Shown here: one piece after another, positions 7,746 to 18,540 of the stretch | How positions within the stretch are numbered: position 1 is the stretch's first letter | How the letters are laid out: every line of letters starts with the position of its first letter | The notes under the pieces: model-generated | The model's input: the letters and a program-made list of their open reading frames with translations, nothing else | What the model was told of the DNA's origin: nothing | Databases searched by the model: none | Translations under genes and position numbers: made by a program | Source: Arenicella chitinivorans | GTDB taxonomy: Bacteria; Pseudomonadota; Gammaproteobacteria; Arenicellales; Arenicellaceae | Length of the DNA stretch: 64,000 bases | Assembly (NCBI RefSeq): GCF_014651515.1 | Contig: NZ_BMXA01000005.1 | Span: forward strand, 62,001 to 126,000 | Direction of reading: 5' to 3'

Positions 7746-9563
7746 CTAACGATTCCAGAAAAAGAACCCTTTCTTATTCGGGTGACTGGATTGCGCACGA
7801 TGGAGGTCTGCGTACACACCACCTTGACGCAACAGTCTGCGATGCGGCCCTTGCTCTACGATTTTGCCATGATCCAACACCACAATGTTGTCGGCGCTTT
7901 CAATGGTAGAGAGCCTGTGCGCGATCACCAACGATGTACGGTCCTGCATTAAGGTCTCAAGCGCGTCCTGAACGTAACGTTCGGACTTATTATCCAATGC
8001 AGACGTAGCCTCATCAAGAATCAGAATCGGGGCGTCTTTATAGATGGCGCGCGCAATGGCAATCCGCTGCCGCTGACCACCTGAGAGCCTCAGTCCACTC
8101 TCACCGACCACGGTTTCTAAGCCCAGCGGTAATTCGTGAAGAAACTCATCAACGTGCGCCGCTTTGATCGCGGCTTGTAAACGCGCTTCGTCATACTGAT
8201 CCAACATCCCATACATGATATTGCGGGCGATCGTATCGTCGAACAAGGATGTTTCCTGACTCACCAGGCTGACGTGATCACGCAGATCATTAAGAACTAA
8301 GTCATTCAGATTGTGTCCATCCAGCAGAATTTCACCAGTCTGTGGCTTATAGAAACGCAGAATCAAGGACGTTATGGTGGACTTGCCACTTCCACTAGGC
8401 CCAACCAGCGCAATACGATCACCAGGCTTGATCTCGAAGGTCAGACTGTCTAACACGGGTTGTTCATCGTCATCCGTGTAACGAAAAGACACATTATTAA
8501 ACTGAAGATGACCATGGGTCTCAGTTAATGCGACGGTGCCAGAGTTCTGCTCTGGCTCTGCATCAATAATACTAAACACGCTGTTGGCGGCGGTTACCCC
8601 GATCTGGATTTTTTCATTCACCTTGGCCAGACGTTTGAGCGGACTCATCAACATCATGCACGCCATAATGTAAGACACAAAAGAAGCTGCTGACTCAGGA
8701 CCTTCACGCAAGTGGTTGAGAAATATATACAAAATAAGCGCTAAAATCGGTCCAACCAGCAGCAGTGTGGAGGGCACGATTCCGGCTGACACCTTGGCAC
8801 GCTTCAGGTTTTGCCGCAGATTAAAGTTATTCGCATTGGTGAAGTTCTCAAATTCCTGCTCTTGACCACCGTACACTTTGATAACCTTGTGCCCAACTGA
8901 GGCTTCCTTGACGGTGTCTGCGATCCCGCCCATGGAGTCTTGTATGTCTTTACTGGTACGACGGAAGCGCTTATTGGCGTAGCGAATAATGCCAACCAGG
9001 AATGGTATGGTCAGCATAAAAATCAGCGTGAGACGCCAATCCTTATAAAACAGCCAAGCAATTAACCCTAAGGACACAACCGAGTCCTTAAATAAGATAG
9101 ATAAGGTATCGGTGGTCGCGACTGCGGTCGTCTCAACATCATAGATTAATTTCGATACATTCTTCGACGATGAGTTTTTGTCAAAATAGCGTGTCGGTAA
9201 ACGCAGCATATTTTGAAAAACATCCTGCCGAATCTCATAGATAACCAAGCGCCCTACCTTGGCCATGGTGTAGTTAGCGATGAAACCAAAAATCGCCCGT
9301 GCGAAAACCACGCACATCAGCATAATACCAGACCAGCGAACGAACCATTGATCACCAGAAAGAAACCCGTTTTTCAGGACTTTCTCTATAAAGGCCGCGA
9401 CGGACGCTTCGATCAATCCGGTCAACACCATAAAACCGATCGCCATCAATAAAAGTCGCGCATGCCGGAATAAGTAGCGAAGCAAGCGCACAAACACGGC
9501 GCGTGCGTCGAACGCACTGCCATCAGTCCTGGTCACTGCTGGCGGATTAATCGGTTCGGTCAT
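7746..9563 (-). CDS. msbA: lipid A export ABC transporter MsbA
   Basis: MsbA is the inner-membrane half-transporter that flips lipid A-core. The 605-residue protein has an N-terminal six-helix transmembrane domain (roughly 35-330) and a C-terminal ATPase. The ATPase shows Walker A GPSGSGKST, signature LSGGQRQR, Walker B ILILDEATSALD and H-loop VIAHRLST. A ~28-residue polar N-terminal extension precedes the first helix. It lies between exbD (11 bp upstream) and lpxK, the typical LPS-export arrangement. Homology to other lipid-linked ABC exporters is possible, but lpxK adjacency supports MsbA. Confidence 0.95.
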   Translation of the reverse strand: MTEPINPPAVTRTDGSAFDARAVFVRLLRYLFRHARLLLMAIGFMVLTGLIEASVAAFIEKVLKNGFLSGDQWFVRWSGIMLMCVVFARAIFGFIANYTMAKVGRLVIYEIRQDVFQNMLRLPTRYFDKNSSSKNVSKLIYDVETTAVATTDTLSILFKDSVVSLGLIAWLFYKDWRLTLIFMLTIPFLVGIIRYANKRFRRTSKDIQDSMGGIADTVKEASVGHKVIKVYGGQEQEFENFTNANNFNLRQNLKRAKVSAGIVPSTLLLVGPILALILYIFLNHLREGPESAASFVSYIMACMMLMSPLKRLAKVNEKIQIGVTAANSVFSIIDAEPEQNSGTVALTETHGHLQFNNVSFRYTDDDEQPVLDSLTFEIKPGDRIALVGPSGSGKSTITSLILRFYKPQTGEILLDGHNLNDLVLNDLRDHVSLVSQETSLFDDTIARNIMYGMLDQYDEARLQAAIKAAHVDEFLHELPLGLETVVGESGLRLSGGQRQRIAIARAIYKDAPILILDEATSALDNKSERYVQDALETLMQDRTSLVIAHRLSTIESADNIVVLDHGKIVEQGPHRRLLRQGGVYADLHRAQSSHPNKKGFFFWNR

Positions 9564-9574
9564 CAGAACTCGTG

Positions 9575-10012
9575 CTAACTATCAGTAAACTGCTTGGTTG
9601 CAAAGGTTATATTAGTCAAACCCAGTTCTTGGGCTACATCCATCACTTTGATAACAGCTTCGTGTGGTGCTTTTCGATCAGCACGAATAATCAATAATAG
9701 TTTCGGCTGATTCTGATACTCACTAAGCGCGCGCTTAAGCGTGTCGCGGTTTGAGTTCAATAGCGGTTTTGACGAGCCATCTGTACCAGTGGCGATAGCG
9801 TACTCAGAACTGGCGCCAATCTGAATTTCTACATTTTGTGGCGGCGCAACCGCCTGCTCACCCGATGATTCCGGCAGATTAATTTTGAGTGACGTCTCTT
9901 TGGTAAACGTGGTTGAGATCATGAAAAAGATCAACAACAGGAACACGACATCGATCAACGGAGTCAGCTCGATCCCGGTTTCATCTTGTATCTCGTCGGT
10001 ACCGAAATTCAT
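9575..10012 (-). CDS. exbD: biopolymer transport protein ExbD/TolR family
   Basis: A 145-residue ExbD/TolR-type subunit of a proton-driven motor that energises TonB- or Tol-type systems. After a short cytoplasmic start (DEIQDETGIELTPLIDVVFLLLIFFM) there is a single transmembrane helix that carries the conserved, proton-linked Asp in LIDVVF. A periplasmic domain follows. The ATG overlaps the exbB stop by 4 bp, so translation is coupled. No tonB lies alongside; this exbBD pair next to msbA-lpxK is common in gammaproteobacteria. Confidence 0.92.
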   Translation of the reverse strand: MNFGTDEIQDETGIELTPLIDVVFLLLIFFMISTTFTKETSLKINLPESSGEQAVAPPQNVEIQIGASSEYAIATGTDGSSKPLLNSNRDTLKRALSEYQNQPKLLLIIRADRKAPHEAVIKVMDVAQELGLTNITFATKQFTDS

Positions 10013-10611
10013 GAGTGTTTTGAGGCGTCCAACACGGCCAACGCGTTTTCTTCCAGAATAACGCGTAGCTCAACAATCCGACCACGAAAATGGCGATAAA
10101 ACATCAGACAAGGAATACCAACCGACAAGCCCGCAGCTGTCGTGATCAGAGCTTCTGAAATCCCCCCCGAAAGAATGGTTGGGTCGCCCACGCCGCTAGC
10201 CGTAATCGTGGTAAACACTTTAATCATGCCAATAACGGTTCCAAGCAGTCCCAGCAACGGTGTGATGGAGGCAATAGTCCCGAGTGTATTGAGATAGCGA
10301 CCAAGTCGATGCACGACCATTTTTCCAGCCTCTTCGAAACCTTCACGCATGGAGTCTGAACCATAAGGCAGATTGTCTAGCCCGCCGGCCAATACCGTTC
10401 CCAGTGGTGAGTGATTACGGATCACATCGATTTTTTCTGGCGTGACACGTTTAGATCGCATGAGTTCCAATACTTGCTGACGTAGCGTTGCGGGCGCAAC
10501 CTGCTTAGTACGCAGCGTCAACATACGCTCAAATACAATGGTGAGTGCAACCAGTGAGCAGATTAGGATAATCCACATGAGTGGGCCGCCTGCTCTAAAT
10601 AATTCAAACAT
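10009..10611 (-). CDS. exbB: MotA/TolQ/ExbB proton channel family protein
   Basis: A 200-residue ExbB/TolQ-type inner-membrane subunit that pairs with ExbD. It has an N-terminal helix (PLMWIILICSLVALTIVFE). The C-terminal pair of helices carries LNTLGTIASITPLLGLLGTVIGMI and SEALITTAAGLSVGIP, the canonical MotA/TolQ/ExbB proton-channel region. The start ATG at 10611 follows a 125-bp gap after comEC, which may hold its own promoter. It could energise the TonB-dependent receptor at 44257-47472, but that is inference. Confidence 0.93.
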   Translation of the reverse strand: MFELFRAGGPLMWIILICSLVALTIVFERMLTLRTKQVAPATLRQQVLELMRSKRVTPEKIDVIRNHSPLGTVLAGGLDNLPYGSDSMREGFEEAGKMVVHRLGRYLNTLGTIASITPLLGLLGTVIGMIKVFTTITASGVGDPTILSGGISEALITTAAGLSVGIPCLMFYRHFRGRIVELRVILEENALAVLDASKHS

Positions 10612-10736
10612 GGATTACCTGTCTCTATCCGTTAATGGCTGGAAAACGAGTGATTATTCACACCGTCGCGATTGAACCAATTACCTTGGTCCGCCGTTAC
10701 GCACGACGCGCGTTTTATTCACGGAAGTCTACCAAA

Positions 10737-13148
10737 CTATCTGTGTTGATTGGATACTTTTTGGTAATGCCAAAAGCGTTGTTTCACCGTACGAAAAGTG
10801 CTAACTCGATATCCATCGAGATCAAAGCGCAATTGAATCGATCCAGAGTCCACCGTTGAACGTACATCGATGTCTCGCGCTCGATAACGGGTGATCACGT
10901 CGTCGTGTGGATGCCCGTAGTGATTCAAGTATCCGGCGGCCACCAACGCCATCGATGGCGCAACCGCATCGATAAAATCCGGAATCGATGAGGTTTTACT
11001 GCCTTGATGCGGAATCAACATAACATCCGCGGCTAGAGCGTGCGGGTCACGACGAAGCAAATCGCGCTCAACTGCTTTTTCAATATCACCGGTGATCAAA
11101 ACGCGCTGCCCTAAATGCTTGATGAGCAACACACAAGAATGATTGTTACTGCCCTCGGGCGTCTGCGGATCAGGCCCAAGAAATTCAAACTCCGTCAACC
11201 CCATTGCCCAGTGCTGCCCCTTCTGGCACAACTGCGCATCAGATACTCGATCGACGCGACTGGTATAAATTTCATCAACCGGCAATTGATCCAGCACGTC
11301 CTGCAGACCGCCAATATGGTCTGCATCAGCGTGACTTATCACCAACGTGTTAATTCGCCGATACCCCTGAGTTCGCAGATACGGCATCAGCACAGCTTTC
11401 GCGGTGCTAAACCCTGTACTGTATCGAGGCCCGGTGTCGTACACCAACACACCACCAGCAGTTTCCACCACCATGGCCAGCCCCTGCCCCACATCGAGCA
11501 AAGTTAACTGCATTTGCTGCTTGGGTAAGGAAACAGATCTTGCGCTCAACCCAAGCATCAAACAAAGCCCCAAAAGAGGGATTGATTTGCGCTTACCAAA
11601 CTTGAGAGCCACACCCGTAAGCGCAAACCAACACCATTGCCATAGACTGATTGAGGCTAAGGGTAACGCAGCATAATTGAGTTCGGCGAGCCACAATAAG
11701 CCCTGCGCAATGTGGTCGTAGACCACCATTAAGAGATTTAAAATAGGTGTAGCAACCCAGCCCTGACCCAGTGTCAACAGTAATGCTGCCAACAATGTCG
11801 CTGGAATCAATAACAAGCAAAACAAGGGGACGGCGACTAAGTTTACGATTGGCGATATCAACGATACTCGACCAAAAAACAACAGAGTGAGCGGAAGCAT
11901 CCCCAACCAGAGGGCAAGCTGTATACGCACCAACCCCACCTGCCCACGCCCCTTAGCCACCAACGCGATTACCAACACCGCACCGCAAGACAACCAGAAC
12001 CCCACATCCAGTATCGAATTGACGTCCAACAGTAATAGCATTGCAACTGTTAACAGCAATATCCGCAATAGACTTTGCGGGCGTGCAGCGAGCTGACAAG
12101 CGCAATAAATGATCAGCATCACGAGCGCACGCTGAGTTGAGACTGCAAAGCCGGCCAATGCGGCATAACAGATGCTGGCCATCAACGCGGGCAATAACGC
12201 GGCAGACTGTCGTGGTATCACCGTGTGCCAGCGAATGAATGGCCAGCTTATGAGTCGATACAAACCCAATGTGGCGGCGAACACCAAGCCAATATGCAGC
12301 CCCGATATCGCCATCAGGTGGGCAACACCAGTCACTTGAAACGCATCACGCAACGCAGGTTCGAGCTGTGACTTGTCTCCGATTACCAATGCGAGAATCA
12401 TGTGTTTGCCAGCCGAATCCGATGCCATGCCTGCTAGCTGTTGACGCAAACGTGCACGCCAGCCTGCGCCCAAGCGCACCTCCTGCGACAGCAAACTGGC
12501 CTGGTCTGGTGTGCGAATATATCCCTGCGCAACAATACGATGCCTAAATAGGTAGCGCTCATAATCGAATGCGCCCCAGCTGGCAAACCCGTGCGGGCGT
12601 TTCAGGCGAACGGTGAGCTGCCAAACTTGACCGGGTTCCACCACCCAGTCACAGCGATAACAACTAAGGCGCAGGCGTTGACCTGCCAACGCGGGATAAT
12701 CCAGCGCACTACGCACTTGAAACTCAAATTTGGTCACAGCCTCACGCTGGTCTGGCAAACCAGATACCACACCAACCAGACGCAAATCTTCCCGCTCATA
12801 CTGGTGCGGAAAAGCAACTGCCAACTGCGTGTTAAAACTCCAACATGCCCAACTCAAACCGATACTAGCGGAACAAACCAGTCGACCGAAAGGTCGATTA
12901 CGCCACAACACTAAACAGCACCCGGCGACCAAGGCGGGCCAAGTCCAATCGGGGAGCCACGGCAACAACAAAACAATTGATACGCCACACGTAAAAGCGA
13001 ACAGGCAGGCTGATGACCCATCAGCACGACCGATGAGCGGCAGCCAGTGGCGCTTATACGCGCATACACATCGCTCCCAGCGAAATCGCGCGTAGAGGCA
13101 CAGAAATATATCTCGCGCACGCCGGGTGCGCTGTAAGTTGAAGTCCAC
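10737..13148 (-). CDS. comEC: DNA internalization protein ComEC/Rec2
   Basis: ComEC is the inner-membrane channel that carries single-stranded DNA into the cytoplasm during natural transformation. The ~803-residue protein has an N-terminal DUF4131-like part with an OB-like region (about 120-220), and a multi-helix competence domain including GVAHLMAISGLHIGLVFA. A C-terminal metallo-beta-lactamase-like domain has ISHADADHIGG. I chose the GTG at 13148 because AAAGGA lies six bases before it; a TTG at 13154 would abut that ribosome binding site. No other competence genes are in the window. The cluster with exbBD, msbA and lpxK is typical of gammaproteobacteria. Confidence 0.94.
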   Translation of the reverse strand: MDFNLQRTRRARDIFLCLYARFRWERCVCAYKRHWLPLIGRADGSSACLFAFTCGVSIVLLLPWLPDWTWPALVAGCCLVLWRNRPFGRLVCSASIGLSWACWSFNTQLAVAFPHQYEREDLRLVGVVSGLPDQREAVTKFEFQVRSALDYPALAGQRLRLSCYRCDWVVEPGQVWQLTVRLKRPHGFASWGAFDYERYLFRHRIVAQGYIRTPDQASLLSQEVRLGAGWRARLRQQLAGMASDSAGKHMILALVIGDKSQLEPALRDAFQVTGVAHLMAISGLHIGLVFAATLGLYRLISWPFIRWHTVIPRQSAALLPALMASICYAALAGFAVSTQRALVMLIIYCACQLAARPQSLLRILLLTVAMLLLLDVNSILDVGFWLSCGAVLVIALVAKGRGQVGLVRIQLALWLGMLPLTLLFFGRVSLISPIVNLVAVPLFCLLLIPATLLAALLLTLGQGWVATPILNLLMVVYDHIAQGLLWLAELNYAALPLASISLWQWCWFALTGVALKFGKRKSIPLLGLCLMLGLSARSVSLPKQQMQLTLLDVGQGLAMVVETAGGVLVYDTGPRYSTGFSTAKAVLMPYLRTQGYRRINTLVISHADADHIGGLQDVLDQLPVDEIYTSRVDRVSDAQLCQKGQHWAMGLTEFEFLGPDPQTPEGSNNHSCVLLIKHLGQRVLITGDIEKAVERDLLRRDPHALAADVMLIPHQGSKTSSIPDFIDAVAPSMALVAAGYLNHYGHPHDDVITRYRARDIDVRSTVDSGSIQLRFDLDGYRVSTFRTVKQRFWHYQKVSNQHR

Positions 13149-13358
13149 ATCCAATCCTTTGCATATCCATTAGTCCGTCGCGCTAACTCGGTGTCGCTAA
13201 CGCGTTTCAAACTGATTTTTTCGCCATCCTGGCGCCATCCATGATGGCCGATAATACACATTTGTTACATACCGCTAAAGTATAATAACACTTATGCATC
13301 GATACACCTATAATACCGCTGCTCAAGAAAACACTCGGGTCTACCACTCCACGCCAAC

Positions 13359-13904
13359 GTGAAACTTTTTACCAGTCTGCGGAAATATTTACCTACTGTT
13401 AAGGAAATCCAACAGTACCGTTACCTGCACATATTCGGTGACAGTCTGAAACAACAGGAGGTGTGGAGTTTCAATCGCCAAAGCACGGCAAAAGGGGTAG
13501 CGATTGGCCTTTTTTGTGCATTTTTACCGATGCCGTTTGAGATGGTGCCTGCCATTTTTCTAGCGGCACTCATGCGCGGCAACCTGCCGTTTGCGATCGC
13601 GGGTATTTGGGTGTCCAACCCGCTGACTTGGATCCCCCTGTACACGCCGTGTTACTTACTCGGTGCCGCGATTATCGGTGTCCAACCAGTGGAACTTCAT
13701 CAGATAACCATATTCCAGCTGGGTTGGCATTACGTGGCATTATGGCTGGGCTGTTTGATCGTTGGAATTGTTTTGAGTGTCAGCGTTCACTTTTTAATCA
13801 GCTTTGTGTGGCGTTCTCAGGTACGTCAACGTTGGCGTCTGCGTCAGCAAGGACGCTTAAAGCGCGCCGAATCCTCAGAAGTCGACACACATTCTTCGCT
13901 GTAA
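13359..13904 (+). CDS. DUF2062 domain membrane protein
   Basis: A 181-residue protein with the DUF2062 domain, seen as an amphipathic N-terminus and then SVARGxAIG-like text (STAKGVAIGLFCAFLPMPFEMVPA). NLPFAIAGIWVSNPLTWIPLY and a final helix near residues 125-150 follow. About three to four membrane segments are present. The C-terminal 35 residues are very basic. The family has no known biochemical role but is widely found beside comEC/msbA/lpxK or lolCD clusters. The start is the GTG at 13359; no clear ribosome binding site is seen. It is divergent from comEC and converges on lolD. Confidence 0.85.
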   Translation: MKLFTSLRKYLPTVKEIQQYRYLHIFGDSLKQQEVWSFNRQSTAKGVAIGLFCAFLPMPFEMVPAIFLAALMRGNLPFAIAGIWVSNPLTWIPLYTPCYLLGAAIIGVQPVELHQITIFQLGWHYVALWLGCLIVGIVLSVSVHFLISFVWRSQVRQRWRLRQQGRLKRAESSEVDTHSSL

Positions 13905-13922
13905 ATAAGCTGTAACGGAGAA

Positions 13923-14600
13923 TTAACTGATTTTTCCGAGCTCCAAATGCAACACGGTATCCATTTTATTCGCGAGTTTGACATCGTGCGTTACCATTAC
14001 CAGCGCTGTGCCGACACGCGCATTGAGTTCCATCATCATCTCGAACACATTCATCGCAGTCGCCTCATCCAAATTCCCGGTTGGCTCGTCTGCTAACACA
14101 AGAGCAGGTTCGGTGACTAACGCCCGAGCAATCGCAGCACGCTGACGCTCACCACCTGATAGCTCAACGGGGCGATGCTCAAGGCGGTGCCCAAGTCCAA
14201 TCTCATCCAATAATACCGCCGCCTTTTGTTTTGCTTCGCGTGCATCTACGCCACGAATCAGCAACGGCATCGCGACATTTTCCAACGCAGTGAACTCGGG
14301 CAGCAAGTGATGAAACTGGTATACAAACCCGAGATATTGATTACGTATAAGGCCACGCTTTCGATCTGACAAGCCCGACATTTCTTGACCGTCGATCCAT
14401 ACTGAGCCAGTGGTCGGCAGGTCAAGGCCACCCAATAAGTGAAGTAAGGTGCTCTTACCCGATCCAGACTGGCCGACAATAGCGATACGTTCTGACGGCT
14501 CGATATGCAGATTGATGGACTTCAACACCTCAACATCATTCGGCCCTTCGGTGTAGGTTTTGCCCAGTTGCTGACAATGTAAGATGGCGGTTTGACTCAC
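13923..14600 (-). CDS. lolD: lipoprotein-releasing ABC transporter ATPase LolD
   Basis: LolD powers extraction of outer-membrane lipoproteins from the inner membrane. The 225-residue ATPase has Walker [10 protein letters not shown], the Q-loop region [20 protein letters not shown] typical of LolD/MacB-type ATPases, signature LSGGERQR and Walker [13 protein letters not shown]. The GTG start at 14600 has GGAG seven bases upstream. An ATG two bases upstream is out of frame and meets an immediate stop. The gene follows a lolC/E-type permease gene by 14 bp. Confidence 0.95.
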   Translation of the reverse strand: MSQTAILHCQQLGKTYTEGPNDVEVLKSINLHIEPSERIAIVGQSGSGKSTLLHLLGGLDLPTTGSVWIDGQEMSGLSDRKRGLIRNQYLGFVYQFHHLLPEFTALENVAMPLLIRGVDAREAKQKAAVLLDEIGLGHRLEHRPVELSGGERQRAAIARALVTEPALVLADEPTGNLDEATAMNVFEMMMELNARVGTALVMVTHDVKLANKMDTVLHLELGKIS

Positions 14601-14614
14601 ATGAGACTCCCTAG

Positions 14615-15868
14615 CTATTCGTAACGTAATGCTTCGGCCGGCTGCGTACGGGACGCTTTCCAGGCCGGTGGCAAGGTCGCCAACATACTGATCAAAATCG
14701 AACCGACCACAGTCATTGTGACGTCGCCCCAGCGTAGCTCAGCCGGAAAATCCGTCACCATATACACACTCTGCGGCAACAGTTCGTAACCAATCATGCT
14801 TTCGATAAACACAATAATTTCCGCCAGATTGAGCGACGTCGCAATACCCGCCACCGCGCCAACGGTGGTGCCAACAACTCCGGTCGTCACACCCTGCACA
14901 AAGAAAATACCCATGACGCGAGCTGGTGACAAACCCAAAGTGCGCAGAATCGCGATATCGGCGCGTTTCTCATTCACCACCATAATTAAGGTCGACACAA
15001 TGTTGAATGCGGCGATAATAATCAACATAAACAAGGTGATAAACACCATGCGTCGCTCTACATTCAGAGCACGAAAAAAGCTCTCGTGTTGCGTGGTCCA
15101 GTTATCCACAAAGTATTTATAGTTCAAGCCGGTGGCCAACTGCAGCGAGATTTCGCGGGCCATGTAGGGATCGTCCAAAGTGATGCGCACGCCGCTGATC
15201 AAATTGCGCGCCTTGTATAAGGTTGCAGCATCCCCCAAATGGATGTATGCCAAGGCACTGTCAAACTCATCTGGTCCGAAGCCGCCAAAAATACCGACCA
15301 CCTCAAATCGTCGTTGACGCGGCATCAAACCGGCCGGTGTCGATTGGCCACGGGGCGAAATAATCGTGACTTTGTCGCCGATATTCGCATTGAGCTTGTA
15401 CGCCAAGCCTTCACCGAGCACAATCCGATACTTGCCTTTTTGCAGCGCGTCAAAGCGACCCTCATCCGTATGTTCGGCAACATCTGAGACTTGAGACTCC
15501 AGCTCAGGCACCACACCTTTGATCATAACACCGGTGACAGCACTGTTGAGTGTGGCTAGCCCTTGCGAATGGATATACGGTGCGTAACCACGAACTCCTT
15601 CCAAGCGCTCAATCGCTGGTGTCACCGACTGCCAGTCCGACAACCAGCCACCCTGCCCGGTGAGCGTGACATGTGGCGCCACATCCAACACCCGACCACG
15701 CAACTCTTTGCCGAATCCGTTCATGATCGACATCACAGAAATCAGCGCCCAAACACCCAATGCCACACCTAGAATCGAAATAGCGGAAATAAACGAGATA
15801 AAGCCATTTCGCCGTTTCGCACGCGAGTAACGCGAGCCAATCAGCAGCGGGATATTGGTTTTGGCCAT
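14615..15868 (-). CDS. lolC: lipoprotein-releasing ABC transporter permease (LolC/LolE/LolF type)
   Basis: A 417-residue inner-membrane permease that works with LolD. It has an N-terminal helix in [30 protein letters not shown], then a large periplasmic MacB-like domain (about 45-265). Three C-terminal helices follow, with a coupling region in [23 protein letters not shown]. The ATG at 15868 matches the family N-terminus, although the frame is open for 17 more codons. It lies 7 bp after lysS. No second permease gene adjoins lolD, so this may be the single LolF-type permease that forms homodimers rather than LolC of a LolCDE set. Confidence 0.92.
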   Translation of the reverse strand: MAKTNIPLLIGSRYSRAKRRNGFISFISAISILGVALGVWALISVMSIMNGFGKELRGRVLDVAPHVTLTGQGGWLSDWQSVTPAIERLEGVRGYAPYIHSQGLATLNSAVTGVMIKGVVPELESQVSDVAEHTDEGRFDALQKGKYRIVLGEGLAYKLNANIGDKVTIISPRGQSTPAGLMPRQRRFEVVGIFGGFGPDEFDSALAYIHLGDAATLYKARNLISGVRITLDDPYMAREISLQLATGLNYKYFVDNWTTQHESFFRALNVERRMVFITLFMLIIIAAFNIVSTLIMVVNEKRADIAILRTLGLSPARVMGIFFVQGVTTGVVGTTVGAVAGIATSLNLAEIIVFIESMIGYELLPQSVYMVTDFPAELRWGDVTMTVVGSILISMLATLPPAWKASRTQPAEALRYE

Positions 15869-15875
15869 GAGGGTA

Positions 15876-17393
15876 TCAGTCTGCTTCAGGACGCATGTGG
15901 GGAAACAGCAACACGTCACGAATCGACGGCGTATTGGTAAACAGCATTACCAGCCGATCGATTCCAATGCCTTCCCCGGCGGTTGGCGGCATACCGTATT
16001 CGAGTGCTCGAATATAGTCGGCGTCGTAATGCATGGCTTCGTCGTCGCCCGCGTCTTTTTCGCTCACCTGATGCTGGAAGCGCTCGGCTTGATCTTCTGG
16101 GTCATTCAATTCAGAGAACCCATTGGCAATTTCACGACCGGCAATGAACAGTTCAAACCGATCCGTCACGAAGTCATCGTCATCATTACGACGAGAGAGT
16201 GGCGAGACCTCAACCGGATAATCCGTAATAAAGGTCGGATCAATAAGCTTCTCTTCCACCGTTTTCTCAAAGATTTCGATCTGCACTTTACCTAAGCCAT
16301 AGGAATCCTTAATTGGCACCTTCAGCTTCTTAGCGTATTGCACCAAAACGGCACGATCCGTCAGATCTTGCTCAGACAGTTCCGGATTAAACTGCAAAAT
16401 CGATTTGGCCACGCTGATGCGGTTAAACGGCTTGGCAAAATCAATCTCCAAGTCCTGATACTGAATCGTGCCAGACTTGGCCACCTCGGTCGCGATTCCA
16501 CGAAACATTTCTTCCGTGATATCCATCAGGTCGTGATAATCCGCGTACGCCAAGTAGAATTCAAGCATGGTGAACTCCGGATTGTGGCGTGTGCTCAAGC
16601 CTTCATTGCGGAAGTTACGATTGATCTCGAACACGCGCTCGAACCCGCCGACCACTAGGCGTTTCAGGTACAGCTCTGGCGCGATTCGTAGAAACAGCTT
16701 CATGTCCAGTGCATTGTGGTGCGTTTCAAACGGACGCGCTGCGGCACCGCCTGGAATGACTTGCATCATCGGTGTTTCAACTTCCATAAACTCTTTATTA
16801 ATCATAAAGTTACGAATATAACTTATGATTTTGGATCGAGTTTGAAACACATGTCGACTATCGGCATTCATGATCAGGTCGACATAGCGCTGGCGATACG
16901 CGGTCTCTTTGTCAGTTAAGCCGTGGAATTTTTCAGGCAGTGGACGCAACGATTTCACCAACAGCTCGATCGATTCGGCTTTAACGCTCAGCTCGCCCTT
17001 ATTGGTCTTGAACAACACACCCGTAGCCGCGACGATGTCACCAATGTCCCATTTCTTAAACTGATCGTTATAGAAGCCTTCCGGCAACGCATCCCGTGCC
17101 ACATACACTTGCATCCGCGCAGTCCGATCTTGCAAGTGCGCAAAGCTCGCCTTACCCATAATGCGGCGGCTCATCATGCGCCCAGCGATGGATACCTTAA
17201 CCGCCTTTGCTTCCAGCGCATCTTTATCCAGTTCACCGTACTGGGCGATGATATCGGCGGCGAGGTGTGTCGGACGAAATGTGTTTGGGTATGCCTGCGC
17301 AGACTCACGCCATGCGTGTAATTTTTCGCGACGCTGGTGGATTAGTTCGTTCTCATCAACGTGTGATGGCTCGTTATGGTCTTGATTGCTCAC
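15876..17393 (-). CDS. lysS: lysyl-tRNA synthetase (class II)
   Basis: LysS charges tRNA-Lys. The 505-residue class II enzyme has an N-terminal OB-fold anticodon domain (about 60-160, with [19 protein letters not shown]). The catalytic domain has motif 1 near YRQRYVDLI, motif 2 in [22 protein letters not shown] (split by normal spacing) and motif 3 in [11 protein letters not shown]. The GTG at 17393 starts [10 protein letters not shown]. It sits 45 bp after prfB, the standard prfB-lysS pair, and 7 bp before the lol genes, an unusual but not unique continuation. Confidence 0.97.
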   Translation of the reverse strand: MSNQDHNEPSHVDENELIHQRREKLHAWRESAQAYPNTFRPTHLAADIIAQYGELDKDALEAKAVKVSIAGRMMSRRIMGKASFAHLQDRTARMQVYVARDALPEGFYNDQFKKWDIGDIVAATGVLFKTNKGELSVKAESIELLVKSLRPLPEKFHGLTDKETAYRQRYVDLIMNADSRHVFQTRSKIISYIRNFMINKEFMEVETPMMQVIPGGAAARPFETHHNALDMKLFLRIAPELYLKRLVVGGFERVFEINRNFRNEGLSTRHNPEFTMLEFYLAYADYHDLMDITEEMFRGIATEVAKSGTIQYQDLEIDFAKPFNRISVAKSILQFNPELSEQDLTDRAVLVQYAKKLKVPIKDSYGLGKVQIEIFEKTVEEKLIDPTFITDYPVEVSPLSRRNDDDDFVTDRFELFIAGREIANGFSELNDPEDQAERFQHQVSEKDAGDDEAMHYDADYIRALEYGMPPTAGEGIGIDRLVMLFTNTPSIRDVLLFPHMRPEAD

Positions 17394-17438
17394 GGCTTCT
17401 CTTGTTGTTACCTGGTTATGTAGTCTGCAACGATCGTG

Positions 17439-18540
17439 TTACAAACCTTGTTTTAAACTTGCTTCAATAAACTGGTTTAAGTCGCCATCCAACACCGCTT
17501 GGGTGTTGCCGGTCTCGACGCCAGTACGCAAATCTTTGATGCGGGACTGATCTAACACGTAGGATCGAATTTGGGATCCCCAGCCGATGTCGGACTTCTC
17601 GTCTTCCACGGCTTGCTGTTCAGAACGGCGTTTTTGCATCTCGTGCTCGTACAAGCGCGCTTTGAGCATCGACATCGCCGCATCTTTGTTACGATGTTGT
17701 GATCGATCACTTTGGCATTGTACGACAATCCCGGTTGGCGTATGGGTAATGCGCACCGCCGAGTCGGTTTTGTTTACATGCTGCCCACCGGCCCCACTGG
17801 CGCGGTAAGTATCTATCCGTAAATCGGCTGGGTTAATGTCTACTTCCACGTTGTCATCGATCTCAGGATAGGCAAATACTGACGCAAAGGATGTGTGACG
17901 CCGATTACCCGAGTCAAAAGGCGATTTACGTACCAATCGATGCACGCCAGTTTCAGTACGCAGAAAACCAAATGCGTAATCGCCGGTGACCTTGACGGTC
18001 GCACTTTTAATGCCCGCGACTTCACCATCGGAAAGTTCAACGATTTCAGCTTTAAAACCCTCGGATTCCGCCCAGCGTAAATACATACGCAGCAGCATAT
18101 TGGCCCAGTCCTGAGCCTCGGTACCACCTGAACCAGCCTGAATGTCGATAAAGGCATTATTCGGGTCCATGGGACCGGAAAACATACGTTGAAACTCCAA
18201 TTTGGCCAACGCTTGTTCGATTAACTCAAGATCTGCGGAGACTTCGTCCACCACAGACTGATCGTTCTCTTCCGCTGCTAATTCCAGCATTTCCATGCTC
18301 TCTGAGACGCCCGAGCTAACTTGCTCTAACGTGTCTACCAGACGCTCCAAGCTTGATTTTTCCTGACCCAGCTTCTGCGCGTACTCAGGATCCTCCCAGA
18401 TTGACGGATCCTCCATCAAGCGCAGAATTTCTTCTAACCGCTCACGCTTGGTGTCAAAGTCAAAGATACCCCCTGAGCAGATTACCGCGCTGCTCGAGGT
18501 CTTTACCCTTCTCAATAATTGGATTAATTTCCATGTTCAT
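17439..18540 (-). CDS. prfB: peptide chain release factor 2 with programmed +1 frameshift
   Basis: RF2 ends translation at UAA and UGA. The gene is split between two frames. Codons 1-26 read from the ATG at 18540 ([11 protein letters not shown]...LLRGYL) and end at an in-frame TGA (18462-18460). A +1 shift continues as [13 protein letters not shown] to the stop at 17439, giving about 366 residues (E. coli 365). The slip site CTT TGA C and the preceding AGGGGG are the same as in E. coli. The main part has the SPF tripeptide (VRKSPFDSG) and the GGQ motif ([16 protein letters not shown]). The ATG at 18534 is an alternative start. Reading only the longest open frame misses the true N-terminus. 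Confidence 0.96.
18459..18475 (-). promoter_or_regulatory. RF2 programmed +1 frameshift site
   Basis: On the minus strand AGGGGG (an internal Shine-Dalgarno-like element) is followed by TAT and then CTTTGAC. The CTT is codon 26 at 18465-18463, and TGA at 18462-18460 is the in-frame stop recognised by RF2 itself. When RF2 is scarce the ribosome slips +1 to read GAC at 18461-18459. This is the well-known autoregulatory element. Confidence 0.95.

Noticed and set aside
15855-16295. 146-codon open frame antisense to lysS
   Set aside because: Shadow of lysS; no motif and no ribosome binding site.
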